This document shows, one piece after another, positions 1 through 7,826 of a DNA stretch of 64,000 bases. The notes under the pieces are model-generated. The model saw nothing but the letters and a program-made list of their open reading frames with translations, was not told where the DNA came from and did no database searches. This DNA is from Cognatiyoonia koreensis (GTDB taxonomy: Bacteria; Pseudomonadota; Alphaproteobacteria; Rhodobacterales; Rhodobacteraceae), in assembly GCF_900109295.1 (NCBI RefSeq), contig NZ_FOIZ01000001.1, forward strand, positions 1,364,001 to 1,428,000, read 5' to 3'. A program made the position numbers and the translations under genes. Every line of letters starts with the position of its first letter. The first letter of the stretch is position 1.

Positions 1-368
1 TGATCGACCTGACCGGCGTCCCGCGCTGTTGCGACCTCCCGACCGGTTGAATCCAGTACGGCGATGTCGAGCGATCCGGTCTTGTCCGCGACGCTCAACA
101 ACAGCGACTTTGTCTCATCCGTCGCAATCCCAGATCGGATGGCAGGCTGCAAATCAGGATGATCCGCCAGCAAAACGGCAAGTTCACGATAGCGTTCAAG
201 CTGCCCTGTCAGACCGTCGGCGGCAAGCGCAAGGTCTGCCTGTCCTTTTCGGGCAAGTTGATCCAACGCGGAAATATAGGCAAAACGCCAGACGCCGGCT
301 GCAAATACTGCGACCAACAATACAAAGAGAACGGCAACAGCGCTGCGGCGTCCGAAATACCTGTTCAT
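1..368 (-). CDS. DctB-like sensor histidine kinase, N-terminal part (runs off the window)
   Basis: This is a minus-strand reading frame starting with ATG at 368 and still open at base 1, so only about 122 residues are visible. The N-terminus MNRYFGRRSAVAVLFVLLVA is a basic patch followed by one membrane helix. It leads into a predicted periplasmic helical sensor region with a segment like QLERYRELAVLLADHPDL, which resembles the start of DctB-type C4-dicarboxylate sensor kinases in Rhodobacterales. The kinase core lies outside the window, so the assignment rests on the sensor region alone. It lies 76 bp downstream of the B12-binding gene on the same strand. Confidence 0.6.
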   Translation of the reverse strand, partial: MNRYFGRRSAVAVLFVLLVAVFAAGVWRFAYISALDQLARKGQADLALAADGLTGQLERYRELAVLLADHPDLQPAIRSGIATDETKSLLLSVADKTGSLDIAVLDSTGREVATARDAGQVD

Positions 369-444
369 GATCCCAATCGCTGCAATAGCGCCCCTCCGAC
401 GGCGCTATCCAACCCAAACGCTGACCCTAACGCAAGAGGCGGTC

Positions 445-1272
445 TTATTTGTCAGCCGCGATGATGGCGCGCAAACGTTCGACGGCAGACTGGATTTCGG
501 GGATGACGTCATCTGCACCGACGAGCGTGCCTACGTCTTCACGCAGGTCGACGATATTGCCCGCCACAACGAGGTGCGCCAGCGGCTGCGTGATCCGCAG
601 CGCCAGCACAAGACTGATCAGGTTAGGCAATGACCGCTCTGAATGGGCCACCAGAACAACTGACTGAAAACGATCCCTCTCTGTGCGGGCCACAACCTCA
701 TCATGCGTTTCGCCGACTGAAAGCTCTGCATCCCAATCATCGCGACGGAACAAATCAGTTGCCATCTCGATACCAAGCGTGTGCGTATCACCAGGGACGA
801 GCGCGAAAAGAACGTGGCGTTCTGCCGCCCCGTGCAGCGACGCACTGTCCAGGATGTGACGCAGCCCGCGGATAATCCGGTAAAGCCGTGATGTGGCAAG
901 CGTAACCTCGACGAAGGACACGCGATCCTCTTCCCACATCGTTCCCAACTTACGGGCGGCACCCGCAACGTATCCCAGATAAATGATTTCAGCAGAGGCC
1001 CCGTCACGGCGCGCCGCAAGTATGATGCGGTCGCCTGCGACTTCTTCTGTCGACAAGAGCGCTGCGCAAAGTCGGTCAACTTCTTGCTGGCTGGGCATGC
1101 TATCGATCATGGCGGAACGCGGCATTCGGAACGCAAGCCGACGCACGACTTCCTGCGCCAGCGTTTCGACTGCAGAAACGGGAAGCACTTCCTGGACCAA
1201 TGCGAATTGACGCTCGGCCAAGGCATACGCCTGTCGATCTATTTCGTTTTCGCTCAAAAGCCCTTTAGCCAT
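445..1272 (-). CDS. Cobalamin (B12)-binding domain regulator, AerR/PpaA-like
   Basis: A 275-residue protein. Residues 162-167 (D-T-H-T-L-G) match the DxHxxG lower-ligand motif of B12-binding Rossmann domains, and a helical segment around W113 resembles the four-helix bundle that caps cobalamin in CarH/LitR/AerR proteins. The Wx9EH signature of photosensory members is not kept: the residues after Wx9 are V-T. No DNA-binding HTH is recognisable, as in AerR/PpaA antirepressors, which act through a partner repressor. It is divergent from a cytochrome P450 gene, with a palindrome between them. A heme-binding SCHIC-type role is an alternative. The ATG start has no strong competitor. Confidence 0.75.
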   Translation of the reverse strand: MAKGLLSENEIDRQAYALAERQFALVQEVLPVSAVETLAQEVVRRLAFRMPRSAMIDSMPSQQEVDRLCAALLSTEEVAGDRIILAARRDGASAEIIYLGYVAGAARKLGTMWEEDRVSFVEVTLATSRLYRIIRGLRHILDSASLHGAAERHVLFALVPGDTHTLGIEMATDLFRRDDWDAELSVGETHDEVVARTERDRFQSVVLVAHSERSLPNLISLVLALRITQPLAHLVVAGNIVDLREDVGTLVGADDVIPEIQSAVERLRAIIAADK

Positions 1273-1339
1273 GAACTGCCCCCCCTTGCGAATTTACCGT
1301 AAGGGACCGCAGCCCCCGCGCAGCCATGTATTCCTCGGT

Positions 1340-1355
1340 ATGCTGAAATTAGCAT
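1340..1355. promoter_or_regulatory. Inverted repeat in the B12-regulator/P450 divergent promoter region
   Basis: ATGCT-GAAATT-AGCAT is an inverted repeat with 5-bp perfect arms and a 6-bp spacer. It lies 67 bp upstream of the B12-binding gene and 93 bp upstream of the P450 gene. Its position suggests an operator for one or both genes. The binding protein is unknown, and the site does not fit the TGT-N12-ACA pattern of PpsR/CrtJ. Confidence 0.4.
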
Positions 1356-1448
1356 GACATTTGAATCCGCGAACGTGGCAGAAAGTCGCGGATCAACGGA
1401 ATGGTCGTCGCGCTTGCGAATATCCGCTGATCTTGGCAAAGCTGGCCC

Positions 1449-2615
1449 ATGAAAAGGTTTCACCAATCGCCCACCGATCCCGCTTTCGTACAAGACCCAT
1501 ATCCATTCTATGATCGGATACGTTCTGCGGGTGATCTGATCTGGTGGGACGATTACGGGATGGCCTGCGCAACGACGCACAAGTCTGCGACAGCTGCATT
1601 GCGCGAAAAACGGATGGGTCGCGAAGTTCCGCCCGAAATGGCACCGGACACGCCTGCACACCTTGAACCGTTTTATGCACGCGAAGCCCATTCGATGCTC
1701 GAACTTGAACCACCTACACACACGCGCTTGCGCGGCCTCGTCTTGCGGGCCTTCACCAGCCGACGCATCGCGGCCCTGACGCCTGACATCACTGCGCTCA
1801 GCAACATGCTGATTGACGCATTTCCGACAGAGCCCTTCGATCTGCTTGATGCTTTCGCACGCCCTCTACCCGTGCGCATCATTGCGAGGTTATTGGGAGT
1901 TCCCGAAGACAACAGCGCGCAGTTGCTCTCTTGGTCGAACGATATGGTCGCCATGTATCAAGCCCGCCGGACACGTGCGATCGAAGATGCGGCCGCCACG
2001 GCGACGCGCGAATTCAGCGCCTACATCGCAGAGTTCATCACTGAAAAGCGTGCGGCCCCGACTGACGACCTGATCTCGACCCTGATCGCAGCAGAAGAAG
2101 AAGGCGCAAAACTCAGCCGGGACGAATTGATCAGCACTTGTATTCTGCTTTTGAACGCCGGACACGAAGCGACGGTCCACACCATCGGGAATGGTGTAAA
2201 AACACTGCTGGAAAGCGGTGTTCATGACGTAACGCCGCAATCGGTCGAGGAAATTTTCCGGTTTGATCCGCCGCTGCACATGTTTACTCGTTGGGTTTAC
2301 GAAGACATGACGTTCTTTGGCGCAAAGCTGAAACGAGGCGATCAGATCGGGTGCCTGCTGGCATCAGCAAATCGCGATCCTCTCGCTTACGAAAACCCTG
2401 AAATCTTCATGCCCGAACGCACCGGACCTGCAAACACATCCTTCGGTGGGGGTATCCATTTCTGCGTCGGTGCGCCGCTTGCACGGCTCGAAGTGCTGCA
2501 CGCGTTGCAAATTCTGTTCGAAAGATGCCCGCGCATTCGACTTGTCGAACAACCCGCCTACGCTGACGTCTATCACTTCCACGGGCTCACCCGTCTCATG
2601 GTTGCAATTGATTGA
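1449..2615 (+). CDS. Cytochrome P450
   Basis: A 388-residue soluble bacterial P450, a normal length for the class. The heme-binding loop FGGGIHFCVGAPLARLE carries the thiolate ligand C339. The ExxR pair is E268/R271. The I-helix oxygen-activation motif is AGHEAT (237-242), with Ala where many P450s have the first Thr. No membrane anchor is present, so it should act in the cytoplasm with a ferredoxin and reductase; no dedicated ferredoxin gene lies next to it. The substrate cannot be deduced. It is convergent with the Lrp gene (6 bp apart). The start ATG at 1449 has a poor ribosome-binding site. Confidence 0.93.
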   Translation: MKRFHQSPTDPAFVQDPYPFYDRIRSAGDLIWWDDYGMACATTHKSATAALREKRMGREVPPEMAPDTPAHLEPFYAREAHSMLELEPPTHTRLRGLVLRAFTSRRIAALTPDITALSNMLIDAFPTEPFDLLDAFARPLPVRIIARLLGVPEDNSAQLLSWSNDMVAMYQARRTRAIEDAAATATREFSAYIAEFITEKRAAPTDDLISTLIAAEEEGAKLSRDELISTCILLLNAGHEATVHTIGNGVKTLLESGVHDVTPQSVEEIFRFDPPLHMFTRWVYEDMTFFGAKLKRGDQIGCLLASANRDPLAYENPEIFMPERTGPANTSFGGGIHFCVGAPLARLEVLHALQILFERCPRIRLVEQPAYADVYHFHGLTRLMVAID

Positions 2616-2621
2616 CGCCGG

Positions 2622-3083
2622 TCAAAGCGGCAGAGCAACCGTCGATTTGATCTCTTCCATCGACAACAGTGCCGTGACGTTGTGAACGCGCACCTCTGAA
2701 ATCAAAGCTTGATAGAAGGCGTCATAGGCACGTGCGTTCGCGACCCTGACCTTTAGAATATAGTCGATATCGCCTGCCAGCCGATGTGCTTCTTGCACCT
2801 CTGGCCTTGCTTTCAAGGCTGCCAAGAAACGCTGCTGCCATGCCGCTTCATGTTCGGACGTACGGATCAGTACAAAAAAGCAGGCTTCAAATCCAAGCGC
2901 CTCAGCATCAAGCATGACAGTGTGCTGTCCGATGATCCCAGCCTCGCGCAATTTCTTGATACGATTCCAAACAGGCGTCTTCGAGGAACCGACTTCACCC
3001 GCAATTTCGTCAAGTGATTGCGAGGCATCGCGCTGCAACGCCGCAAGAATTTTCCTGTCCATTTCGTCAATACGTACTGCCAT
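2622..3083 (-). CDS. Lrp/AsnC family transcriptional regulator
   Basis: A 153-residue protein of typical Lrp length. The N-terminal HTH reads MDRKILAALQRDASQSLDEI then SSKTPVWNRIKKLREAGII, and the C-terminal half is an AsnC/RAM domain with the usual G-D-x-D-Y sequence (GDIDYILKV). It is divergent from the cysG-led sulfate-assimilation operon, and a perfect 15-bp palindrome of the Lrp-operator type lies in the shared intergenic region. I infer that it regulates the cys operon and itself. The effector (amino acid or sulfur metabolite) is not known. Confidence 0.9.
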   Translation of the reverse strand: MAVRIDEMDRKILAALQRDASQSLDEIAGEVGSSKTPVWNRIKKLREAGIIGQHTVMLDAEALGFEACFFVLIRTSEHEAAWQQRFLAALKARPEVQEAHRLAGDIDYILKVRVANARAYDAFYQALISEVRVHNVTALLSMEEIKSTVALPL

Positions 3084-3179
3084 TCCGATTATCCCTGCAT
3101 CTTGGAATATCCGGCCCAGCCCACCGGAAAGTTAGAACATATGTCCTTATCTACCCAGAGGTATGGGCAAAAACCAGAA

Positions 3180-3194
3180 CAATATTCTATATTG
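3180..3194. promoter_or_regulatory. Lrp/AsnC-type operator candidate upstream of cysG
   Basis: CAATAT-TCT-ATATTG is a perfect 6-3-6 palindrome of 15 bp, the length and AT-rich character known for Lrp/AsnC operators. It lies 26 bp upstream of the cysG start and 96 bp upstream of the divergent Lrp gene. A second, shorter palindrome, ACATATGT, occurs at 3137-3144. Confidence 0.55.
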
Positions 3195-3220
3195 CAGTGA
3201 CGAAATTCGAGGATCGCACG

Positions 3221-4612
3221 ATGGATCACTTCCCAGTCTTCATGGCCGTTGCCGGACGCCGCATTGTTTTGTCTGGCGGGGGGGATGCAGCACTTGCCAA
3301 ACTGCGTCTGATCCTCAAGACGACTGCCCATGTCAGCGTCTTTGCCGAAGTTGCCGCACCTGAAATTCACGCTTGGGCCGCCGATGGCAAGCTGACGTTC
3401 GTGCCGCGCGCGCTTGAACCCGGCGATGCCATGTGCGCCGTGCTGTTCTACGCGGCGAACGAAGATGCGACAGAAGATGCCCGCGTGGCAGCAATCGCCC
3501 ATGCGGACGGCGCAAAGGTCAATATTGTCGACAATCTGCAGGACAGCCAATTCATCACCCCTGCCATCGTTGATCGTGATCCTGTTGTCGTTGCAATTGG
3601 AACAGAAGGTGCCGCACCAGTTCTGGCGCGTGCAATCAAGGCTGATCTGGAAGAAAAACTGCCAAGCCAGCTTGGCATGCTGGCGCGGATCGGAAAAACA
3701 TTCCGCCACGCAGTCGACGTCCTGCCAATGGGACGCAAGCGCCGAGCTTTTTGGTCAGACTTCTATTTCTCGGCAGGTCCGAAAGCGATCGAGACATCCG
3801 GCGAAGCGGGTGTTCTGAGTAGCCTTGGCACGCTGCTTGATAGCCATGTCATGACCGATACCAACGTCGGCCACGTTGATCTTGTTGGTGCCGGACCCGG
3901 CGATCCCGAATTGCTGACCATGAAAGCCCGCAAGGCGCTCGACGCAGCCGATGTCGTGATCTACGACCGCCTCGTGACCAGTGAAATCCTTGAACTCGCC
4001 CGCCGCGAGGCCACGATGATCGACGTTGGCAAGGAAGGGTTCGGCAAGGCGGCCAAACAATCAGATATTGACGCGTTGATCGTAGAGCACGCGCTGAATG
4101 GCGCACATGTTGTCCGTCTGAAAGCCGGTGATCCGACCGTGTTCGGTCGTCTCGATGAAGAGATCGAAGCGCTTGAAGGTGCCGGCATCTCATACCGGAT
4201 CGTGCCGGGGATCACCGCCGCCTCTGCAGCCGTTGCAAATATCGGCCAATCCCTCACCAAGCGGAACCGTAACTCTGCTGTGCGGCTGATTACCGGCCAT
4301 GACACGCGCGGCTATGCCGATCACGACTGGAAGGCGCTCGCCCGCCCCAGTGAGGTCGCAGCAATCTACATGGGCAAGAAATCCGCCCGCTTCATTCAGG
4401 GACGACTTTTGATGCATGGCGCAGACCCGGCAACGCCCGTCACGATCATCGAAAATGTCAGCCGCAGCGATCAGCGCGTCATTGTGACGTCTCTGGGCGA
4501 AATGGAACCGACGATGAGCACCGCAAACCTGACCGGCCCTGCCCTGACCTTCTATGGTTTGGCCCCACGCGCCGCCGCTGCGCTAACGCAAAGATACGAG
4601 GAACTGGCCTGA
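3221..4612 (+). CDS. cysG: Siroheme synthase (precorrin-2 dehydrogenase/ferrochelatase plus uroporphyrinogen-III methyltransferase)
   Basis: A 463-residue bifunctional or trifunctional enzyme that makes siroheme, the prosthetic group of the sulfite reductase encoded two genes downstream. The N-terminal third is the NAD-binding precorrin-2 dehydrogenase/ferrochelatase module (GGGDAALAKL; the VNIVDN segment carries the expected catalytic Asp). The C-terminal part is a SAM-dependent methyltransferase (VGAGPGDPELLTMKA, VVRLKAGDPTVFGR, VPGITAASA). I chose ATG 3221, preceded by GAGGATC, because the open frame upstream has no family similarity and would overlap the promoter and the Lrp gene. Its stop overlaps the next start (TGATG). 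Confidence 0.96.
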   Translation: MDHFPVFMAVAGRRIVLSGGGDAALAKLRLILKTTAHVSVFAEVAAPEIHAWAADGKLTFVPRALEPGDAMCAVLFYAANEDATEDARVAAIAHADGAKVNIVDNLQDSQFITPAIVDRDPVVVAIGTEGAAPVLARAIKADLEEKLPSQLGMLARIGKTFRHAVDVLPMGRKRRAFWSDFYFSAGPKAIETSGEAGVLSSLGTLLDSHVMTDTNVGHVDLVGAGPGDPELLTMKARKALDAADVVIYDRLVTSEILELARREATMIDVGKEGFGKAAKQSDIDALIVEHALNGAHVVRLKAGDPTVFGRLDEEIEALEGAGISYRIVPGITAASAAVANIGQSLTKRNRNSAVRLITGHDTRGYADHDWKALARPSEVAAIYMGKKSARFIQGRLLMHGADPATPVTIIENVSRSDQRVIVTSLGEMEPTMSTANLTGPALTFYGLAPRAAAALTQRYEELA

Positions 4613-4920
4613 TGCCCAAAGCCTTTACCCCCAAAGTCGTCACCGCAAACGCCCTTCTGGAAGGTGACGCGGTCTGGCTGACCGAAGACGATCAGTGGAC
4701 ACGCGACATGAGCAAGGCAGAGCTGATGACGGACGAGGCGCACGCCGAACTGCGTCTGCTCGAGGCAAAAGCACGCGCTGATCAGATCGCCGGCGCTTAC
4801 CTCGCAGATGCCACACCTTCCCCGAATGGACCGACACCAACTCATTTCCGCGAGGCGTTCCGCACACGCGGCCCCTCAAACTATGACCACGGCAAGCAAG
4901 CGAACCTGAAAAATGTATAA
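4612..4920 (+). CDS. DUF2849 protein of the sulfite-reduction operon
   Basis: A 102-residue soluble protein matching the DUF2849 family by its pattern (TANALLEGDAVWLTEDDQW near the N-terminus, then a helical segment HAELRLLEAKARADQIAGAY). This family typically sits between cysG and the sulfite reductase gene in alphaproteobacteria. Its molecular role is unknown; context suggests an accessory role in sulfite reduction. The start shares bases with the cysG stop, and the end overlaps the cysI start by 8 bp, so it is clearly translationally coupled. Confidence 0.85.
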   Translation: MPKAFTPKVVTANALLEGDAVWLTEDDQWTRDMSKAELMTDEAHAELRLLEAKARADQIAGAYLADATPSPNGPTPTHFREAFRTRGPSNYDHGKQANLKNV

Positions 4921-6580
4921 GTACAATGATTTTGACGCAGCGTTCGTGCGCGAACGTGTCTCTCAGTTTCGCGCGCAGGTCGCGCGGCGCGTCGATGGCT
5001 CCCTGACCGAAGATGAATTCAAACCTTTCCGCCTGATGAACGGCCTTTATCTTCAGTTGCACGCTTACATGCTGCGCGTGGCAATCCCCTATGGCACGCT
5101 CAACAGCGCGCAAATGCGCCAGCTGGCTTACATTGCTGACAAGTGGGACAAGGGCTATGGGCACTTCACCACTCGCCAGAACATCCAATACAACTGGCCA
5201 AAGCTGCCAGATGTGCCAGATATTCTTGACGCGCTGGCAGACGTGGAAATGCACGCGATCCAGACCTCCGGAAATACGATCAGGAACGTGACGGCGGATC
5301 ATTTTGCGGGTGCAGCGGCAGATGAGATCGCTGATCCGCGGCCCGTTGCCGAACTTCTGCGTCAGTGGTCGACAGACCATCCCGAATTTCAGGCGTTGCC
5401 ACGCAAATTCAAGATCGCGGTCTCCGGTGCGGAAAATGACCGCGCCGTACTGCGCGCACATGATGTTGCCGTTCAAATCGTAGAAAAAGACGGCGAACAA
5501 GGCTACCGCATCTTCGTTGGCGGCGGACTGGGGCGTACACCAATGATCGGGAAAGTGCTGCGGGATTTTCTGCCCGCCGCCGATCTGTTGCCCTACGTCG
5601 AGGCTGTCGTCAGCGTCTGGAACCTATTGGGGCGGCGCAACAACAAATACAAGTCACGCATCAAGATCACTGTGCACGAACACGGGATCGATAGAATTGC
5701 CGAACTGGTGGACGCACGTTTCGCCCGGATTCGTCCGCATTTTACAGGTGTAGACCAGCAGATGCTGCGAGAGATTTCAGAACAGTTCGCACCGCCATCC
5801 TACGCAAACGGCGCGACTGATTCCTTCGACGCGCACAAAGCCGCGAACCCTGCGTTCCGGTCCTGGGCCGACACAAACCTCGCGGCACATAAAAACCCAG
5901 ATTACGCGATCGTCAGCATTTCGCTGAAAGCGCACGGTGCAACGCCAGGTGATGCAAGTTCTGAACAGATGCGCGTGATGGCAGACCTTGCCAAACGGTT
6001 CGGGCACGACGAACTGCGCATCAGTCACGAACAGAACGTGATCCTGCCACATGTGCACAAGGCGAGCCTGCCAGCGATCTACGCAGAACTGCGCAATGTT
6101 GGTCTTGCCACTGCAAACATCGGTCTGATCAGCGATATCATCGCCTGCCCGGGTATGGACTACTGTGCGCTTGCGACAGCCCGGTCCATCCCGATCGCAC
6201 AGGAAATCGCGACTCGGTTCGACGAGCTAAAGCTTGAACACGAAATCGGACCGCTAAAGATCAAGATTTCCGGCTGCATCAATGCCTGTGGGCACCATCA
6301 CGTCGGGCATATCGGAATCCTCGGACTCGACCGCGCGGGCGTCGAAAATTATCAGATTACGCTTGGTGGCGACGGTACGGAAGATGCCACAATTGGCGAA
6401 CGCGCAGGCCCGGGTTTCAGTGCTGACGAGATCATTCCGGCTATTGAAAGACTGGTCCGTGGATACCTTGCCGTGCGCGAGCGCCCAGAAGAAACCTTTT
6501 TGCAGACATATCGTCGTCTGGGCGCTGTGCCATTTAAACACTTTCTTTACCCAGAAAAGGCCGAGAGAAATGCCGCTTAA
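4913..6580 (+). CDS. cysI: Assimilatory sulfite (nitrite/sulfite) reductase, siroheme-[4Fe-4S] hemoprotein
   Basis: A 555-residue enzyme that reduces sulfite to sulfide in the cytoplasm. The siroheme/[4Fe-4S] ligands are visible as Cx5C (C412, C418 in CPGMDYC) and Cx3C (C455, C459 in SGCINACGHHH). The N-terminal ferredoxin-like repeat contains GYGHFTTRQNIQYNW, and the sequence holds two copies of the reductase repeat. No cysJ flavoprotein gene is in the operon, so electrons probably come from ferredoxin or the nearby ferredoxin-NADP reductase; this is an inference. A nitrite reductase reading is excluded mainly by the cysG/cysH context. Confidence 0.95.
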   Translation: MYKYNDFDAAFVRERVSQFRAQVARRVDGSLTEDEFKPFRLMNGLYLQLHAYMLRVAIPYGTLNSAQMRQLAYIADKWDKGYGHFTTRQNIQYNWPKLPDVPDILDALADVEMHAIQTSGNTIRNVTADHFAGAAADEIADPRPVAELLRQWSTDHPEFQALPRKFKIAVSGAENDRAVLRAHDVAVQIVEKDGEQGYRIFVGGGLGRTPMIGKVLRDFLPAADLLPYVEAVVSVWNLLGRRNNKYKSRIKITVHEHGIDRIAELVDARFARIRPHFTGVDQQMLREISEQFAPPSYANGATDSFDAHKAANPAFRSWADTNLAAHKNPDYAIVSISLKAHGATPGDASSEQMRVMADLAKRFGHDELRISHEQNVILPHVHKASLPAIYAELRNVGLATANIGLISDIIACPGMDYCALATARSIPIAQEIATRFDELKLEHEIGPLKIKISGCINACGHHHVGHIGILGLDRAGVENYQITLGGDGTEDATIGERAGPGFSADEIIPAIERLVRGYLAVRERPEETFLQTYRRLGAVPFKHFLYPEKAERNAA

Positions 6581-7295
6581 GGAACTTGCAGAACGCCGGA
6601 ACCTACTGCACCGCAAAAGTGACCCGCAAACGGTCCTTCGGCATGCCATGTCGGATATGGAAATCGGGCAAATCGCACTTGTCAGCTCTTTCGGAGCCGA
6701 GAGTGTCGTGCTGCTCCATATGGCAGCGCAGATCGACACAGCAATTCCAGTCGTCTTTCTTGATACGGAAATGTTGTTCGATGAAACGCTCACCTATCAG
6801 AAAGAGGTTTGCGATCAGCTTGGTCTAAGCGATGTGCGTGTGATCACGCCCGCCCGTGAAGACGTTTTTACGCATGACGTCGATGGGTTGCTGCACCAAG
6901 CAGATGTAGATGCCTGCTGCGATCTTCGCAAGACGCGACCGCTTGAACAGGCGTTGTCAGGCTTTGGCGGCTGGATTACCGGTCGCAAACGGTATCAGGG
7001 CGGGCAACGTGTAGATCTTCCGTTGTTCGAAAAGGATGAGTCGCGCCGGATCAAAATCAATCCACTCGCCCGTTGGAGCGCTGAAGAAGTCTCCTCATAT
7101 ATGAATGCGCACAAGCTGCCGCGCCATCCGCTTGTGACACAAGGCTATCCTTCTATCGGTTGCTGGCCGTGCACGCATCGTGCGGGCGACTTTGAAGAAC
7201 ATCGCGCAGGGCGCTGGAAAGGCATGGAAAAAACGGAATGTGGTATTCACTTTCCATCGTCGAAATCAGTCCAGCACGCGACAGCAGCGGAATAA
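6570..7295 (+). CDS. cysH: Phosphoadenylyl/adenylyl-sulfate reductase (CysH), Fe-S type
   Basis: A 241-residue cytoplasmic reductase giving sulfite from APS or PAPS. The PP-loop nucleotide motif SSFGAESVVLL lies near residue 40. The CC pair near 116 (DACCDLRKTRPL), the CxxC near 200 (GCWPCTHR) and the C-terminal ECGIH with the catalytic Cys are all present. The CC plus CxxC set marks the [4Fe-4S] form, which commonly prefers APS. The start is ATG 6570, which overlaps the end of cysI by 11 bp; an in-frame extension upstream lies entirely within cysI and is not real. Confidence 0.94.
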   Translation: MPLKELAERRNLLHRKSDPQTVLRHAMSDMEIGQIALVSSFGAESVVLLHMAAQIDTAIPVVFLDTEMLFDETLTYQKEVCDQLGLSDVRVITPAREDVFTHDVDGLLHQADVDACCDLRKTRPLEQALSGFGGWITGRKRYQGGQRVDLPLFEKDESRRIKINPLARWSAEEVSSYMNAHKLPRHPLVTQGYPSIGCWPCTHRAGDFEEHRAGRWKGMEKTECGIHFPSSKSVQHATAAE

Positions 7296-7340
7296 CATAC
7301 AGGACAACTGGGCGACACTGACGCCTGTGGGGGCAATCTG

Positions 7341-7751
7341 ATGAACGTAATTGTAACCGATAGCGGTTTTTCAAGTGATGACTGGTCGAAGGGTTTTGCT
7401 GATATGACGCAGACCATCGCAAACGACTGTTGCCGTGGCGTCGATGTGCCATCTGACGCATTACCCGATGCGATGGCAGACCTGATCGGTTCCGCAATGA
7501 TCCGCATCGATTTTCCGGCCCCAACAGACGGGCGCGGCTTCACCCTTGCCGCTGTCTTGCGGCGGGCCGGTTTCAAAGGACGCCTGCGCGCATGCGGACA
7601 TATTCTGGCCGACCAATATGCGATGGCACGTCGCAGCGGCTTTGATGAAGTCGAAATTGACGCAAGCCTTGCCGAACGCCAGCCCGAAGCCCAGTGGCTT
7701 GCCCGCGCGAATTGGCAGGCGCACGATTATCAGGCGCGCCTGCGCGGGTAA
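7341..7751 (+). CDS. DUF934 protein, sulfite-reduction operon
   Basis: A 136-residue protein of the DUF934 (COG3749) family, recognisable by the conserved pattern RIDFPAPTDGRGFTLAAVLR and GHILADQYAMARRSGFDEVE. Members almost always accompany cysI/cysH in proteobacteria and are often described as probable oxidoreductases of sulfite reduction, without firm biochemical proof. It begins 45 bp after cysH and ends the core cys cluster. No signal peptide or membrane segment is present. Confidence 0.88.
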   Translation: MNVIVTDSGFSSDDWSKGFADMTQTIANDCCRGVDVPSDALPDAMADLIGSAMIRIDFPAPTDGRGFTLAAVLRRAGFKGRLRACGHILADQYAMARRSGFDEVEIDASLAERQPEAQWLARANWQAHDYQARLRG

Positions 7752-7778
7752 CGGATTATTCCGCCCGCGCCCCTTTCC

Positions 7779-7792
7779 CTGATCCAGATCAA
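7779..7792. promoter_or_regulatory. FNR-like box upstream of ferredoxin-NADP reductase
   Basis: CTGAT-CCAG-ATCAA differs by one base from the FNR/FnrL consensus TTGAT-N4-ATCAA. It lies 34 bp upstream of the first possible fpr start. It could place fpr under oxygen control. The following inverted repeat CGGTC-CATGTA-GACCG (7810-7825) lies just before the start codon and may be a 5'-UTR hairpin or a second operator. Confidence 0.4.
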
Positions 7793-7826
7793 TGACTAAA
7801 CCCCTAGGGCGGTCCATGTAGACCGA

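Noticed and set aside
4640..5500. 286-codon minus-strand frame opposite cysI and DUF2849
   Set aside because: It is a shadow of strongly recognised plus-strand genes and has no family resemblance.
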